DNA of 64,000 nt from Neoarius graeffei (lineage: Eukaryota; Chordata; Actinopteri; Siluriformes; Ariidae), in contig NC_083589.1 of assembly GCF_027579695.1 (NCBI RefSeq), positions 31,106,835 through 31,170,834 of the forward strand, read 5' to 3'. Below the pieces are notes generated by a model, which was given only the letters and a program-made list of their open reading frames with translations, had not been told where the DNA came from and made no database searches. How positions within the stretch are numbered: position 1 is the stretch's first letter; the number at the start of each line of letters is the position of its first letter. Below, one piece after another: positions 10,140-19,704 of this stretch. The position numbers and the translations under genes were made by a program.

Positions 10140-13100
10140 ATGGATAATAGGAAGTCAGTGAATAATATTAGATTCATATCATGGAACGTCAAAGGGGCAA
10201 ACCAAGCAATAAAAATAAATAAGATTATAACTCATGTTCAGGGGCTGGGAGGGGAGGTGGTCTTCCTACAGGAAACACACCTGCGCACTGGGGAAACTCT
10301 GCGCATTAAAAGGGGCAAATTCAACCATCTATTTCACTCTAAGTTTACTGATCGGTCTAGAGGGGCTGCAATTTTGATTCAAAACCACATTCCCTTTCAG
10401 CTAGAAAAATTGGTCGCTGATTCATTTGGTAGGTTCGTTATAGTGTCAGGGCAGCTGTGCAACACCCCAGTCATTTTGGCTAGCGTCTGCGCACCAAATT
10501 GGGATGATGCTGAATTCATATCCAGGTTTTTCACCTCAATGCCCAATATTGAAAATTATCACATAATCATAGGAGGAGAGATTTCAATTTTGTTCAGCAT
10601 CCTACTTTAGACAGATCATCAACCAGACCATACTCCCTTACAAAGTCTGCCAAACAACTTTCATCCACAGCATCACAGCTGGGTTTTTCAGATCCATGGC
10701 GGTTCAAATTTCCAGACAAAAAATCCTCTTTTTTCTCACCTGTCCATCATTCCTATTCTAGGATAGACTTCTTTCTCCTAGATAACAGATTACTTTCTAA
10801 TATACACACGTGACTACCATAATATTATAATTTCAGACCATGCTCCCATTTCTCTAGACATACATTTTCCCGCTTACAGACGCCCACTAAACTCATGGAG
10901 ATTTAGCTCAAGTCTACTAGCTAACGACTTCTTTGTTGAGTCTATAAAGACCAACTCTCAATTGTTTTTCACAATTAATGACACTCCAGAGGTGTCAAGG
11001 GGCACCCTATGGGAGACCTATAAGGCTTACATGAGGGGCCTTGTAATTTCTTACTCATCTTATTATAAAAAAGTGGATGTGAGGAGACAGTCAGAGCTAG
11101 AACGAATGATCCAGGAAGTTGATGATAATTACTCTACAAACCCAGATCCTGCACTCTACAAACCCAGATCCTGCACTCTACAAAAAACGGCTACAACTTA
11201 ATTCTGAGCTAGCCCTTTTAACCACCAATGAAGCGGAACGGCAGTTGCTCAAGTCTCAGCAAAAATTCTTTGAATCAGGGGACAAGGCAGGCAAACTCCT
11301 TGCCCAGCAATCTAGAGCTGCTGCTGCCTCTAGGCTAATTCCTAGCATAAAATCACCAACTGGTGCTACCCTTACTGACCCAAAAAGTATAAACGAGACA
11401 TTTACAAAATTTTATACTGACCTCTATACATCTGACCACCATCAAACTGCCACACACGACTTACTCAACAACATTGTATTTCCCACAATAGACAAGTAGT
11501 GGGTACAACATTTAGCTAATCCAACATCTCCAACTGAGGTTGCCAATGCTATCGGAGCCTTGCAAAGTGGTAAATCACCGGGTCCAGACGGATTCACAGT
11601 AGAATTCTACAAGGAGTTTTCCCCACTTCTCTCTAAAATCTTAAGTGATGTATATAATGAAGCACTGTCTGCTGGCTGTCTACCACCAACTTTGAACAAT
11701 GCCACCATTTCTCTTTTGTTAAAGAAGGATAAGGACCCGTTACTTTGTAGTAGTTTCAGACCAATATCACTATTAAATGTTGATTACAAAATACTAGCTA
11801 AACTTCTATCCCTTCGTCTCCAGCAGATTTTACCAAATATTATTTCACCAGATCAAACAGGTTTTATGCTAGGCAGACACTCATTTCACAATACCAGAAG
11901 GCTTTTCAACATACTTAACACCCCCAACCCAGACGTCCCAGAGGTGGTGGTGTCGCTAGACGCGGAAAAGGCTTTTGACAGGGTAGAATGGGACTTCCTG
12001 TTTGAGGTAATGGATAGATTTGGGTTGGGCTCTGGCTTCATTTCATGGGTGAAACTGCTATATTCGTCCCCAGTTGCATCTGTGCAAACAAACAATATAC
12101 TTTCACCTCCTTTTCATCTCCACCGTGGTACAAGACAGGGTTGTCCACTATCCCCCTTATTGTTTGCCATAGCTATTGAACCATTAGCAATCTGGTTGAG
12201 ATCTGAACCAGGATTCCAGGGCATCCTTCATCACAACACTGAACATAAACTATCCCTGTATGCCGATGATTTGCTTCTTTATGTCTCCAACCCATCCACA
12301 TCACTCCCAGTCACCTTAGACATTTTAAAACAGTTTGGCCAACTTTCTGGCTATAAACTCAATGTTGGGAAAAGTGAATTATTTGCTTTAAACAAGCTGG
12401 TTGGGGTTCTTCCTGACACCATAGCTCCCTTTAGAAGGGCAGGCAATAGCTTTAAATATTTAGGCATAACCATAGCCACGACCCTGACAGACACTTTCAA
12501 TAAAAACTTTGCTCCCTTGCTTAGTAAGGTCGAGGAGGACTTTGCCAGGTGGTCCACTTTACCCTTGTCACTGGCTGGCAGGGTGAACCTTATTAAGATG
12601 ACCGTATTGCCTAAGTTTCTCTACCTTTTTCAACACATTCCTGTACTAATTTCCAAAAGTTTTTTTGATAAACTAGACAAGTCAGTGTCTAAGTTTCTTT
12701 GGGCCAGCAAACCTGTACGAATACGGAAAAAAATATTGCAGCTTCCTAAAAGAATGGGGGGGTCTTGCTCTCCCCAATTTTCTACACTATTACTGGGCAG
12801 CCAATATTCATAAACTGTTATACTGGACTGATACATCCATGACCAACCAGCCTGCATGGGTGAGAATGGAACTGTCTTCGTCTCAGTCCTCCCTGAGGGC
12901 ATGGCTGTGCTCTCCTCTTACCTTGTCAACAACTGAGGCAAGCTCAAATCCAGTAGTCAAACAGTCGCTCAAAATCTGGTCACAATTTAGGAGACACTTT
13001 GGCTTGAAAGATTGCTCAATCCATGCACCAATACTAAGTAACCATAACTTTAAACCGTCTATTATGGACTCTGCCCTTAAGTTGTGGTTTGAGAGGGGCA

Positions 13101-13963
13101 TAGTTTCAATTAATGATCTTTATGATGGTGGCATTTTCATGTCCTTCACTAGCTTGTCAACCAAATTTAAGCTTCCCCCCCTCACACCTTTTTCATTTTT
13201 TTCAAATCAGGGACTTTGTTCAGAAAAATTACCCTGACTTCCCAAATCTTCCTACACAAACCTTATTGGATGAACTCTTCTTGATAGACCCCAATCAGCG
13301 AGCAACTATTTCACATATTTTTAGGGCATTGGACTCCATTACCTCTGTTTTCCCCCAACAAACGAAAAATCTATGGGAACAAGATCTAGGCCTAACCCTT
13401 GAGGAGGACCAGTGGGCTAATATACTAAGACTGGTACATGACTCATCTATCTGTGCACGACATGGGTAATCCAATGCAAATTAATATATAGGACCTACTA
13501 TACGAATCACAGATTGTCAAAATTCTACCCCAATGTTGCAGACTCCTGCAATAGATGCAACCAGTCTCCAGCTGATCTCATGCATATGTTTTGGTCATGC
13601 TCTAAATTGAGAACTTTTTGGTCTGAGATATTTGCGACCCTCCACAGTGCCTATGACACTGGGAGTGAACCTCATCCCCTTCCAGCTCTTTTTGGAATCC
13701 TTCAATCCAAACCTTTCTCCAGTGAGGCCCAGCACTGTATGGCCTTCTGCTCCCTGCTGGCAAGGCGTCTGATCTTACTTAAATGGAAATGTACTGAACC
13801 CCCTACTTTCAGTAGCTGGATCAAGGAGGTTTTGTTTGCTTTGAAGCTGGAAAAGATCAGATTCTCTGCCAGGGGTTCACTAAGCCGTTTTGGCAGGACT
13901 TGGGACCCCCTTCTATCGATTATAGATATCGCAGAGGTTGAGCCAGAGGAGGCACAGGCCTGA
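10140..13963 (+). pseudogene. LINE ORF2 (endonuclease + reverse transcriptase), multiply broken
   Basis: ORF2p nicks target DNA and reverse transcribes LINE RNA. The N-terminal AP endonuclease is visible (FISWNVKGANQ, VFLQETHLRTG). The frame breaks inside its GGDFN motif at about 10575-10585. A 22-bp tandem duplication near 11131-11175 shifts it again and a stop lies at 11497-11499. The reverse transcriptase runs 11560-12813 with SPGPDGF, FRPISLLN, SLDAEKAFDRVEW, RQGCPLSPLLF and the catalytic YADD at 12259-12270. Later breaks occur in the G run near 12755, near 13190 and near 13467. The C-terminus keeps CNRCNQSPADLMHMFWSC, the zinc knuckle typical of the L1/Tx1 clade. Confidence 0.9.
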
Positions 13964-14215
13964 GGCTTTTCTTTTTTTTTTTAAAATCATTGTTGTTTTT
14001 TTTGGATTGTAGGTTTCTTTTCTTCTTTGTTTTTTATTTCCCTTTTTCTTTCTTTTTTCCCCCCTTTTCTTTTAGGTGTGTGGGAGGGGTGTGTGTGTGT
14101 GTGGGGGGGGGTTCTTCATTGTTGGAAAAAAAAAGTGGGCTATATGCATGTGTTCTTTTGTTGTGTCTTTGCCGTTGCCCAATAAACAAATTAAAAAAAA
14201 AAAAAAAGATATTTG

Positions 14216-14639
14216 ATTCTGTGCTCATTGCCATACAAATTGTATTTCATAATATTTCCAATAAAATATATCTAGTTATATCTTTTTAAATCTTTTTTTT
14301 ATTCTGTGGAAAAAAATATACACTGTTGTAGTCTCCGTAGCCCCCACCAATTCACCGAAACGGTGGTCTTGATCAACAGGCCATATCTTCTGAATCAGAT
14401 GAGGATACCTCATGAGATTTTCACACTAATATTAAGATATGTGGAAACAAAATGCACTGACTAAAAATCTGAAAACTAAACTTTCAAAAAATGACCATTT
14501 TGGAACAGAAATGTGTACCCTGGGTGAAAAAATTCCCTAAATTAAATTATGCAGCAGCAGAAATATAAAGTGCAATAGTATAAAGTGACCTGTGGAATTT
14601 GGAATGTTCAAGTTATAAATAGAAATTTAGGGTTTGGAG
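14216..14639. other. Unassigned AT-rich sequence
   Basis: Continues the sequence in which the LINE landed; a third copy of 'agtctccgtagcccc' is at 14330-14344. No gene or named repeat recognised. Confidence 0.4.
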
Positions 14640-15757
14640 TTCAGCAGTCTGCTGACCTGGGGGGAAAAGCTGTTACAGAACCTGGTGGTGCTGCACCGAA
14701 TGCCGCGGAACCTCTTTCCAGAGGCCAGAGGGGAGAACAGTCCGTAATGTTCCGATTACGTTCATTATGTCTTATATTGAATATTGTTAGTTTTTTCTTT
14801 TTTATCAGACATCTAATTTTTTAGGTTTGTTTACCTGACATGTTTCGACGTACGACTGTCGTCTTCCTCAGAGTGTCACCGAATGTTATTGGTGACGCAT
14901 CTTTTATCAGCTGATGTGTCCGAAGGCGTGGCCTTCCTGTCTGGATTGACCGGTCGGTCACGCCTTCTACTGTCAGTTCGTCCCCTGCAAGATGGCACTC
15001 CAGGTATGGGAGAGCATGTATGCTCCCTCATCTCAGTTGATGGTCCTCGGACTTCGCTTATGCCTTCGGACACATCAGCTGATAAAAGATGCGTCACCAA
15101 TAACATCCGGTGACACTCTGAGGAAGACGACAGTCGTACGTCGAAACATGTCAGGTAAACAAACCTAAAAAATTAGATGTCTGATAAAAAAGAAAAAACT
15201 AACAATAGTCCATAATGAGGGTGTGAGGGGTCACTGATGATGTTTCTGGCTCGAGACATGCAACGCCTTGGTGCAATGTCCTGAATGGAGGGAAGAGAAG
15301 TCCCAATGATTTTCTCTGCTGTCCTCACCACTCTCCTCACATTCTTCCAGTCAGAGGCACTGCAGCCTCCACACCACACAGAGATGCAGCTGGTTAGAAC
15401 GCTCTCTATGGTAATTCTGTAGAATGTAGTGAGGATGGGCCGGGGGAGGTGGGCTCTTCTCATCCTACGCAGGAAGTGCAGGCGCTGCTGTGCCTTCTTG
15501 ACCAGTGATGCGGTGTTCACGGACCAGGTGAAGTTGTCTGTGATGTGCACCCCCAGGACCTTGGTGCTATTGACCACCTCCATGGCTGTGTTGTTGAGAA
15601 GAAGTGGAGCGTGGTTGGGCTGGTTTTTCCTGAAGTCAACAATGATCTCTCTAGTTTTGTCCACGTTCAGGATCAGGTTGTTTTCTCTGCACCAGCCCAC
15701 CAGCTGCTCCACCTCCTCTCTATAGGCCAGGTCGTTATCGTCCCTGATAGGCCCACA
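14640..15757 (-). pseudogene. CR1-like LINE ORF2 C-terminus, interrupted
   Basis: Minus-strand translation from about 15757 gives the end of a fish CR1/Rex-like reverse transcriptase: DDNDLAYREEVEQLVGWCRENNLILNVDKTREIIVDFRK, then VLGVHITDNFTWSVNT, RLHFLRRMRRA, and SCISVWCGGCSASDWK. The frame reaches HPHYG at about 15210 and resumes beyond a foldback insertion at 14740-14640 with a GKRFRGIRCSTTRFCNSF-type segment. The palm and YADD lie in the missing 5' part; the sequence upstream has been replaced by gypsy gag. Confidence 0.85.
14749..15207. mobile_element. Foldback element with ~145-bp arms
   Basis: Arms about 14783-14929 and 15063-15207 are near-perfect inverted copies (ttaggtttgtttacctgaca ... 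with its inverse). Flanking GTCCGTAAT (14740-14748) and GTCCATAAT (15208-15216) look like a 9-bp target duplication with one change. The interrupted LINE reading frame on both sides confirms the insertion. Confidence 0.8.
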
Positions 15758-16600
15758 GACAAGGAAGGGGGAAATGGGAGGACACCATGGGTGTGCTGGG
15801 CTGGCTGGGGTGGAGCCGGCCCCCGCCTCTGCGGTGGGGGAATGGGGCAAGGACGGGAAACGGAGGGAGAAGAGGAGACACGCCGTCAGAACTGCTGCCA
15901 TGTAGTCCTCTGCCAGCTTGATTGCCTGGTCCAGCGATACCGGGCGATGACACTGGACCCACTCCGCTGGTCCTTCTGGAAGTCGTGCGATGAATTGTTC
16001 CAGTGTCACCAGGTCAATCAGTCCCTCGGCGTCGCGGTCGTCTGCCCTCAGCCACCGCCGGCAGGCGTCCCGGAGTTGCTGCCCAAACACGAACGGCCGA
16101 CCAACCTCCTCCAAGCACAGCGAGCAGAAGCGCAGCCGTTGTTGCTCTGGGGAGCGGCCGACACGCTGGAGGATGGCTCTGCGAAGGTCCGTGTAGACGA
16201 GCCAGCTGTCGGCGGGGAGCTGCAGCGCGGCCAGTTGCGCCTCGCCCATCAGCAGGGGAAGGAGGTGCACTGGTCCACCGGCCAACCCCACGCCTCCGCT
16301 GCCTGCTCGAAGAGCGCGAGGAAGGCTTCCGGGTCATCGTGCGGACCCATCTTCGTTAAGGTGAGGTGGGGAAGGTCTGCTCTGGTGGCGGTCGTGGGCC
16401 CTGCCGACGTGAGCAGGTGCCGGAATGCCTGGTGGTCCTCCTGTTGGGCCAGCACCAAGGCTTCGAATCGTTGCTCCTGCTCTTTCCGGAGGGTGACCAG
16501 CACTTGGTGCTGGTTCTGCTGGGCTGTGGCAAGGGCATTTATCAGCTCCTTAAATGGCGAGGACTCCATGGGGCTGTTCCCTTCTGTACTCATTCCGGGT
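15745..16600 (-). pseudogene. Ty3/gypsy gag with SCAN-like region, 3'-truncated
   Basis: Minus strand. MSTEGNSPMESSPFKELINALATAQQNQHQVLVTLRKEQEQRFE is a coiled-coil N-terminus. It is followed by DDPEAFLALFEQAAEAWGWP and, after a frame change near 16290, a stretch with LPLLMGEAQLAALQLP, LRRAILQRVG, LVTLEQFIARLPEGPAEWVQCHRP and LAEDYMAA. This order is typical of gag proteins related to the vertebrate SCAN domain, which forms capsid-like dimers. The zinc knuckle, protease and pol are missing because the sequence joins a CR1-like LINE at about 15757. An LTR and primer-binding-like site lie just upstream. Confidence 0.8.
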
Positions 16601-16611
16601 TTCGGCACCAC

Positions 16612-16938
16612 TGTAGGAAGACTCTGGTGTGGGTGGAGCACAGAAGCACGGCAGGCGGTTGTTTGCGATTCGTTCTTGACTTTATTGCTGCTTTACAGCA
16701 CACAACTTGGACACATTCTCTCTCACAGACGCGCGCATGCACACACACACACGGGCTAGAAGCAAGCTCTCGGTGCCATCCTCCCCTTCTCACCCTCCTT
16801 TTATCAGGCACAGTCACTGAAGGAGACACACAAACACACGTTAATTGATAACAGGTGTCGTGACATGACCACTCACCTTCCCTGACTCTGCTCTCCATTC
16901 ACAGACTGCCGCGCGGCCACGCCCCCGCTGCCACAACA
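16612..16938 (-). mobile_element. Ty3/gypsy 5' LTR
   Basis: On the minus strand the 327-bp segment begins TGTTGTGG and ends TTCCTACA. It has a TATA-like TGATAAAAG at 16798-16806 and AATAAAG at about 16680-16686. The next bases, GTGGTGCCGAAACCCGG, look like a tRNA primer-binding site directly before gag. No 3' LTR is present. Confidence 0.8.
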
Positions 16939-17167
16939 TACTTTTGCCACTCAGGCCATCCTTAAAAAAAAATCCGTTTCCTGTCCACCGGGTGAGCAAA
17001 AAAATTTTCAGTCAGGAGGGAGGGATTTTTTTTTTTAATATATATTATATATGGATGGATAAGAAATCGCAATGCTGTTTTGCTTATTCTTTCAGTACTT
17101 TTTTATTACAAAAGCAGACACATTTAATAAAATGATAGTTTAATCAACTGAAACTTGTACAGAAACT

Positions 17168-17431
17168 TTAAGTTAGCATTTTAAATGCTGACTGCAACAT
17201 TTGCAAAACTTTTACAAAGGTACTTAAAATGTCCGACACACGGACTTTTTGTAGTTCTAAATCGAGCGTTAGGCCTAGTTCGGATGAAATTACACTATTA
17301 AAATGATCACTGAATGATTTGTTTTTCTGAATCTTTACTATTTTGTTGTTCGCTAGAATACCATTTTGCGATTTCACACTTAAGCAAATGTTTGAAAACT
17401 CCGGATCTCCTTCCTTCATGGTGGCTGCCAT
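17168..17431 (-). CDS. Unidentified 87-codon ORF divergent from rbm17 promoter
   Basis: ATG at 17431-17429 sits in AAAATGGCAGCCACCATG, a YY1-type element often found at the start of housekeeping genes. The protein is MAATMKEGDPEFSNICLSVK... ending VSDILSTFVKVLQMLQSAFKMLT. It is mixed-charge with an amphipathic leucine-rich C-terminal helix, and I see no known domain. It ends at a TAA at 17170-17168. It reads away from the CpG-rich rbm17 promoter, so it could be a small gene or first exon sharing a bidirectional promoter, or a transposon remnant. I do not recognise it. Confidence 0.35.
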   Translation of the reverse strand: MAATMKEGDPEFSNICLSVKSQNGILANNKIVKIQKNKSFSDHFNSVISSELGLTLDLELQKVRVSDILSTFVKVLQMLQSAFKMLT

Positions 17432-17562
17432 TTTTTTGTGCCGCACGGCGCATGCGCAGATCTGATTCAGTTCAGAGTGCGCGCGCACTCGGCGGAGGCA
17501 GTAGTGTGTCAGAGGCGACAGCGGAGGGAACAGAAGCAGAGATAACGCTTATTTTGTCTCCG
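17405..17562 (+). promoter_or_regulatory. rbm17: Putative rbm17 promoter and non-coding exon 1
   Basis: A CpG-rich patch in AT-rich surroundings. It holds an NRF1-type palindrome GCGCATGCGC (17448-17457), an inverted YY1 motif (gctgccatttt, 17425-17435) and alternating GC (gtgcgcgcgcac). It ends in TCTCCG|GTAAAC, a usable donor at 17563. There is no TATA box. The first ATG of SPF45 is in the next exon, so exon 1 would be 5' UTR. The transcription start is inferred, not seen. Confidence 0.5.
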
Positions 17563-19575
17563 GTAAACCAGTCTTCTCTCGTTCAATTACGTGCTGGCAT
17601 CAAAAGACACCGTTGGTTGTAAATGAAGCCAAACTGAGTGGTTGGAGTGTATTTTCATACACAAATGGAGAAATGTTCGCTGAGTGTGTAATTGTGTAGC
17701 CCCACTGCAGACCGTTGTCGTTGTTAATTCATAGCATGCTCAGCTGCGTGAATGTGTCATGCACCGAAAATAAGAGATTTACAAGCCAGGAACGCCTCAT
17801 GATGCAATACGCAAGAAAAGAAAGATTTACTGCCATTTTACTTTGTATTTGAGTAAAGTGAATAAATAAATGGTCTGTGGAAAATACATTTAATCCTGGG
17901 AACTGCGTGCACAGGAGTTTATTTTGTGTTTACTCCGCCCCGGCTGGCTACTTATTTGTCATGGCTAGCTAGTGGGTTTATTGATGGCATGCAATATTAT
18001 CGTATCACTCATCATCCATGTATTACACCACTCTCCCCACTGGAGAATGAGCATGCAGTATTGTTATAATATTGCACATTGTCAAGACAACACGCCGTCA
18101 CACATCAGAGCTCATGCGAAGACCCAATGACAAAACTTTTCTGCTGCACATGTGCAGAATCATTTCTTTATCCATGGCGAAAGAGAGATGATGAGGCTAA
18201 GCCAGTGCTAGGATTAAGCACTAAATAAATAAACTGAAGACGCACTGAACAACCAGAAGGCTACCAAAACTTCATTAGATATCCTTCATGCATATTTACA
18301 GGACAAAAACATTACCAACGGACATCGAAAAACTGGGAAAGGGACACGTCGGAGATGCAAAACTTCTGTATTAGCGAGTGACTGTTACAGTTTGTAAACA
18401 AACATGGCCGTGAGGTTTGCTTGGTTAAAAGCGGAAGATTTTGAGAGAATTTTGGCTGACAGGTCACTCCGTAGTGTGTAGTTGTCGATGTTGATTTTAA
18501 AAGTAACCAAGTAAATTACACAGGGAATATAATATTTGGCTTGACTGCACTAGCATTGGCCTTCGCTAACACTACACCTGCTGGAAGTTAACTGCACTGC
18601 CACACTAACAGCACCGAGTCGTGGGTAAGCTAGCGATGGCCTTTGAGAATGCTGACATGAAGTGTGTGTGTTAGGGATCGACCGATATGTTTTTTTCAAG
18701 GCCGATACCGATATCGGTATCGAGCGAGGCCCTCTGGGCCGAGGTCAGTATTCAAGGTCGAGGTCACAGTATTTCACCATACGGACCGACTTTAAGCTGG
18801 TAAATAATATATTTATTTATTTTCTTTACCAAATTCTAACAGAAAACGAGGGCACCCGAAAGGGAAAACCGAGCCGAGCCGCCATTTTGAATCCTCATTC
18901 ACGGCTGTAATGCAAATTGCTTCCTCCTCGGTATACAAGTGCACTTCCATGTCAGGAAAAAAAAACTACATTTTGCCGCCTATGTAGTCCCCTATTTATA
19001 CAAAATTGAGTCATTCAGCCATGTTTTTGCTCGGTGTTAGCAAGTTAGAGGTTTTTAGCTTTCTCCTGAAATGTTTTATTTCTTCTTCCTCAGGGTAGTA
19101 AAACTCGCTTTTGCTGTGAAGACTGTCGTTATCACTATCCATGTTGTAAAATTAATGCTATTATGCTGAGAAATGCTAGCAAAAATTTATAAGATTTTTG
19201 ATGAAAATCTTATAAAAAAGATAAACGTTGAGAAAAATTGCTACTATGTTTGTTGTTGTGAATGAGCAAGTCGCCAGAGGTCCGTAACCGGGGTCCATAA
19301 CTGGGGTCCGTACCATAAGATACGGACCCGCTCGCCAGCCAATTAGAGCGCAGGACTTGATGAAAACCGCACCGTGAAAAAAATAGAGATTTATGTCACG
19401 GTTTTGGTTCTCCATGTCCCGGCTGTAGCTCGTATGAAAAATACAAGTGCTATACTTCCCAGTAAAACACTCATTTCCATATAGTGTGTGTGTGTGTGTG
19501 TGTGTGTGTAAGCTTCAGCCACTGAGCAGGATGCACCATAATTTTTCTCCTTTCCACGTGTATGTGTTTGTGCAG
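17563..19575 (+). other. rbm17: rbm17 intron 1 (putative)
   Basis: 2.0 kb. 17563-18670 has no recognised repeat or gene. 18672-18722 is the end of a hAT-like repeat (gggatcgaccgatatg ... gataccgatatcgg). 18697-19385 is a reverse copy of the 3480-6150 family. A (TG) run at 19482-19509 lies about 65 bp before the exon 2 acceptor. Confidence 0.5.
18697..19385 (-). mobile_element. Reverse copy of the 3480-6150 repeat family
   Basis: Contains the inverse of 'ccatacggaccgac', 'tgtagtcccctatttataca' and 'gctcgccagccaattagagc' in the expected order. It lacks the SINE and the THAP transposon of the other copy, so it records the pre-insertion sequence for both. Confidence 0.8.
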
Positions 19576-19704
19576 GCGAACATGTCTCTATATGACGATT
19601 TGGGGGTCGCCACCAGCGATGCAAAAACTGAAGGCTGGTCGAAAAACTTCAAATTGCTGCAGTCCCAGCTGAAAGTGAAAAAAGCTGCCCTGACACAGGC
19701 AAAG
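19576..19704 (+). CDS. rbm17: rbm17 exon 2 (start codon)
   Basis: Acceptor gtttgtgcag|gcgaac at 19575/19576; ATG at 19582; donor aaag|gtacac at 19705. Encodes 41 residues, MSLYDDLGV ... AALTQAK, with a [11 protein letters not shown] helix. The exon ends in phase 0. Confidence 0.95.

Larger units (their letters stand above)
8477..14203 (+). mobile_element. L1/Tx1-like LINE, near full length, decayed
   Basis: A 5.7-kb non-LTR retrotransposon with a short 5' UTR, ORF1, about 650 bp between the ORFs, ORF2 (endonuclease, reverse transcriptase, C-terminal zinc knuckle), a T-rich 3' UTR with AATAAA at about 14181, and poly-A at 14193-14207. It is flanked by AAAAGATATTTG at 8465-8476 and 14204-14215, so the 5' end seems complete. 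Frameshifts and a stop make it inactive. Confidence 0.92.

Noticed and set aside
15545..16759. 404-codon plus-strand ORF
   Set aside because: Antisense to gypsy gag and CR1 reverse transcriptase, whose motifs are clear on the minus strand.
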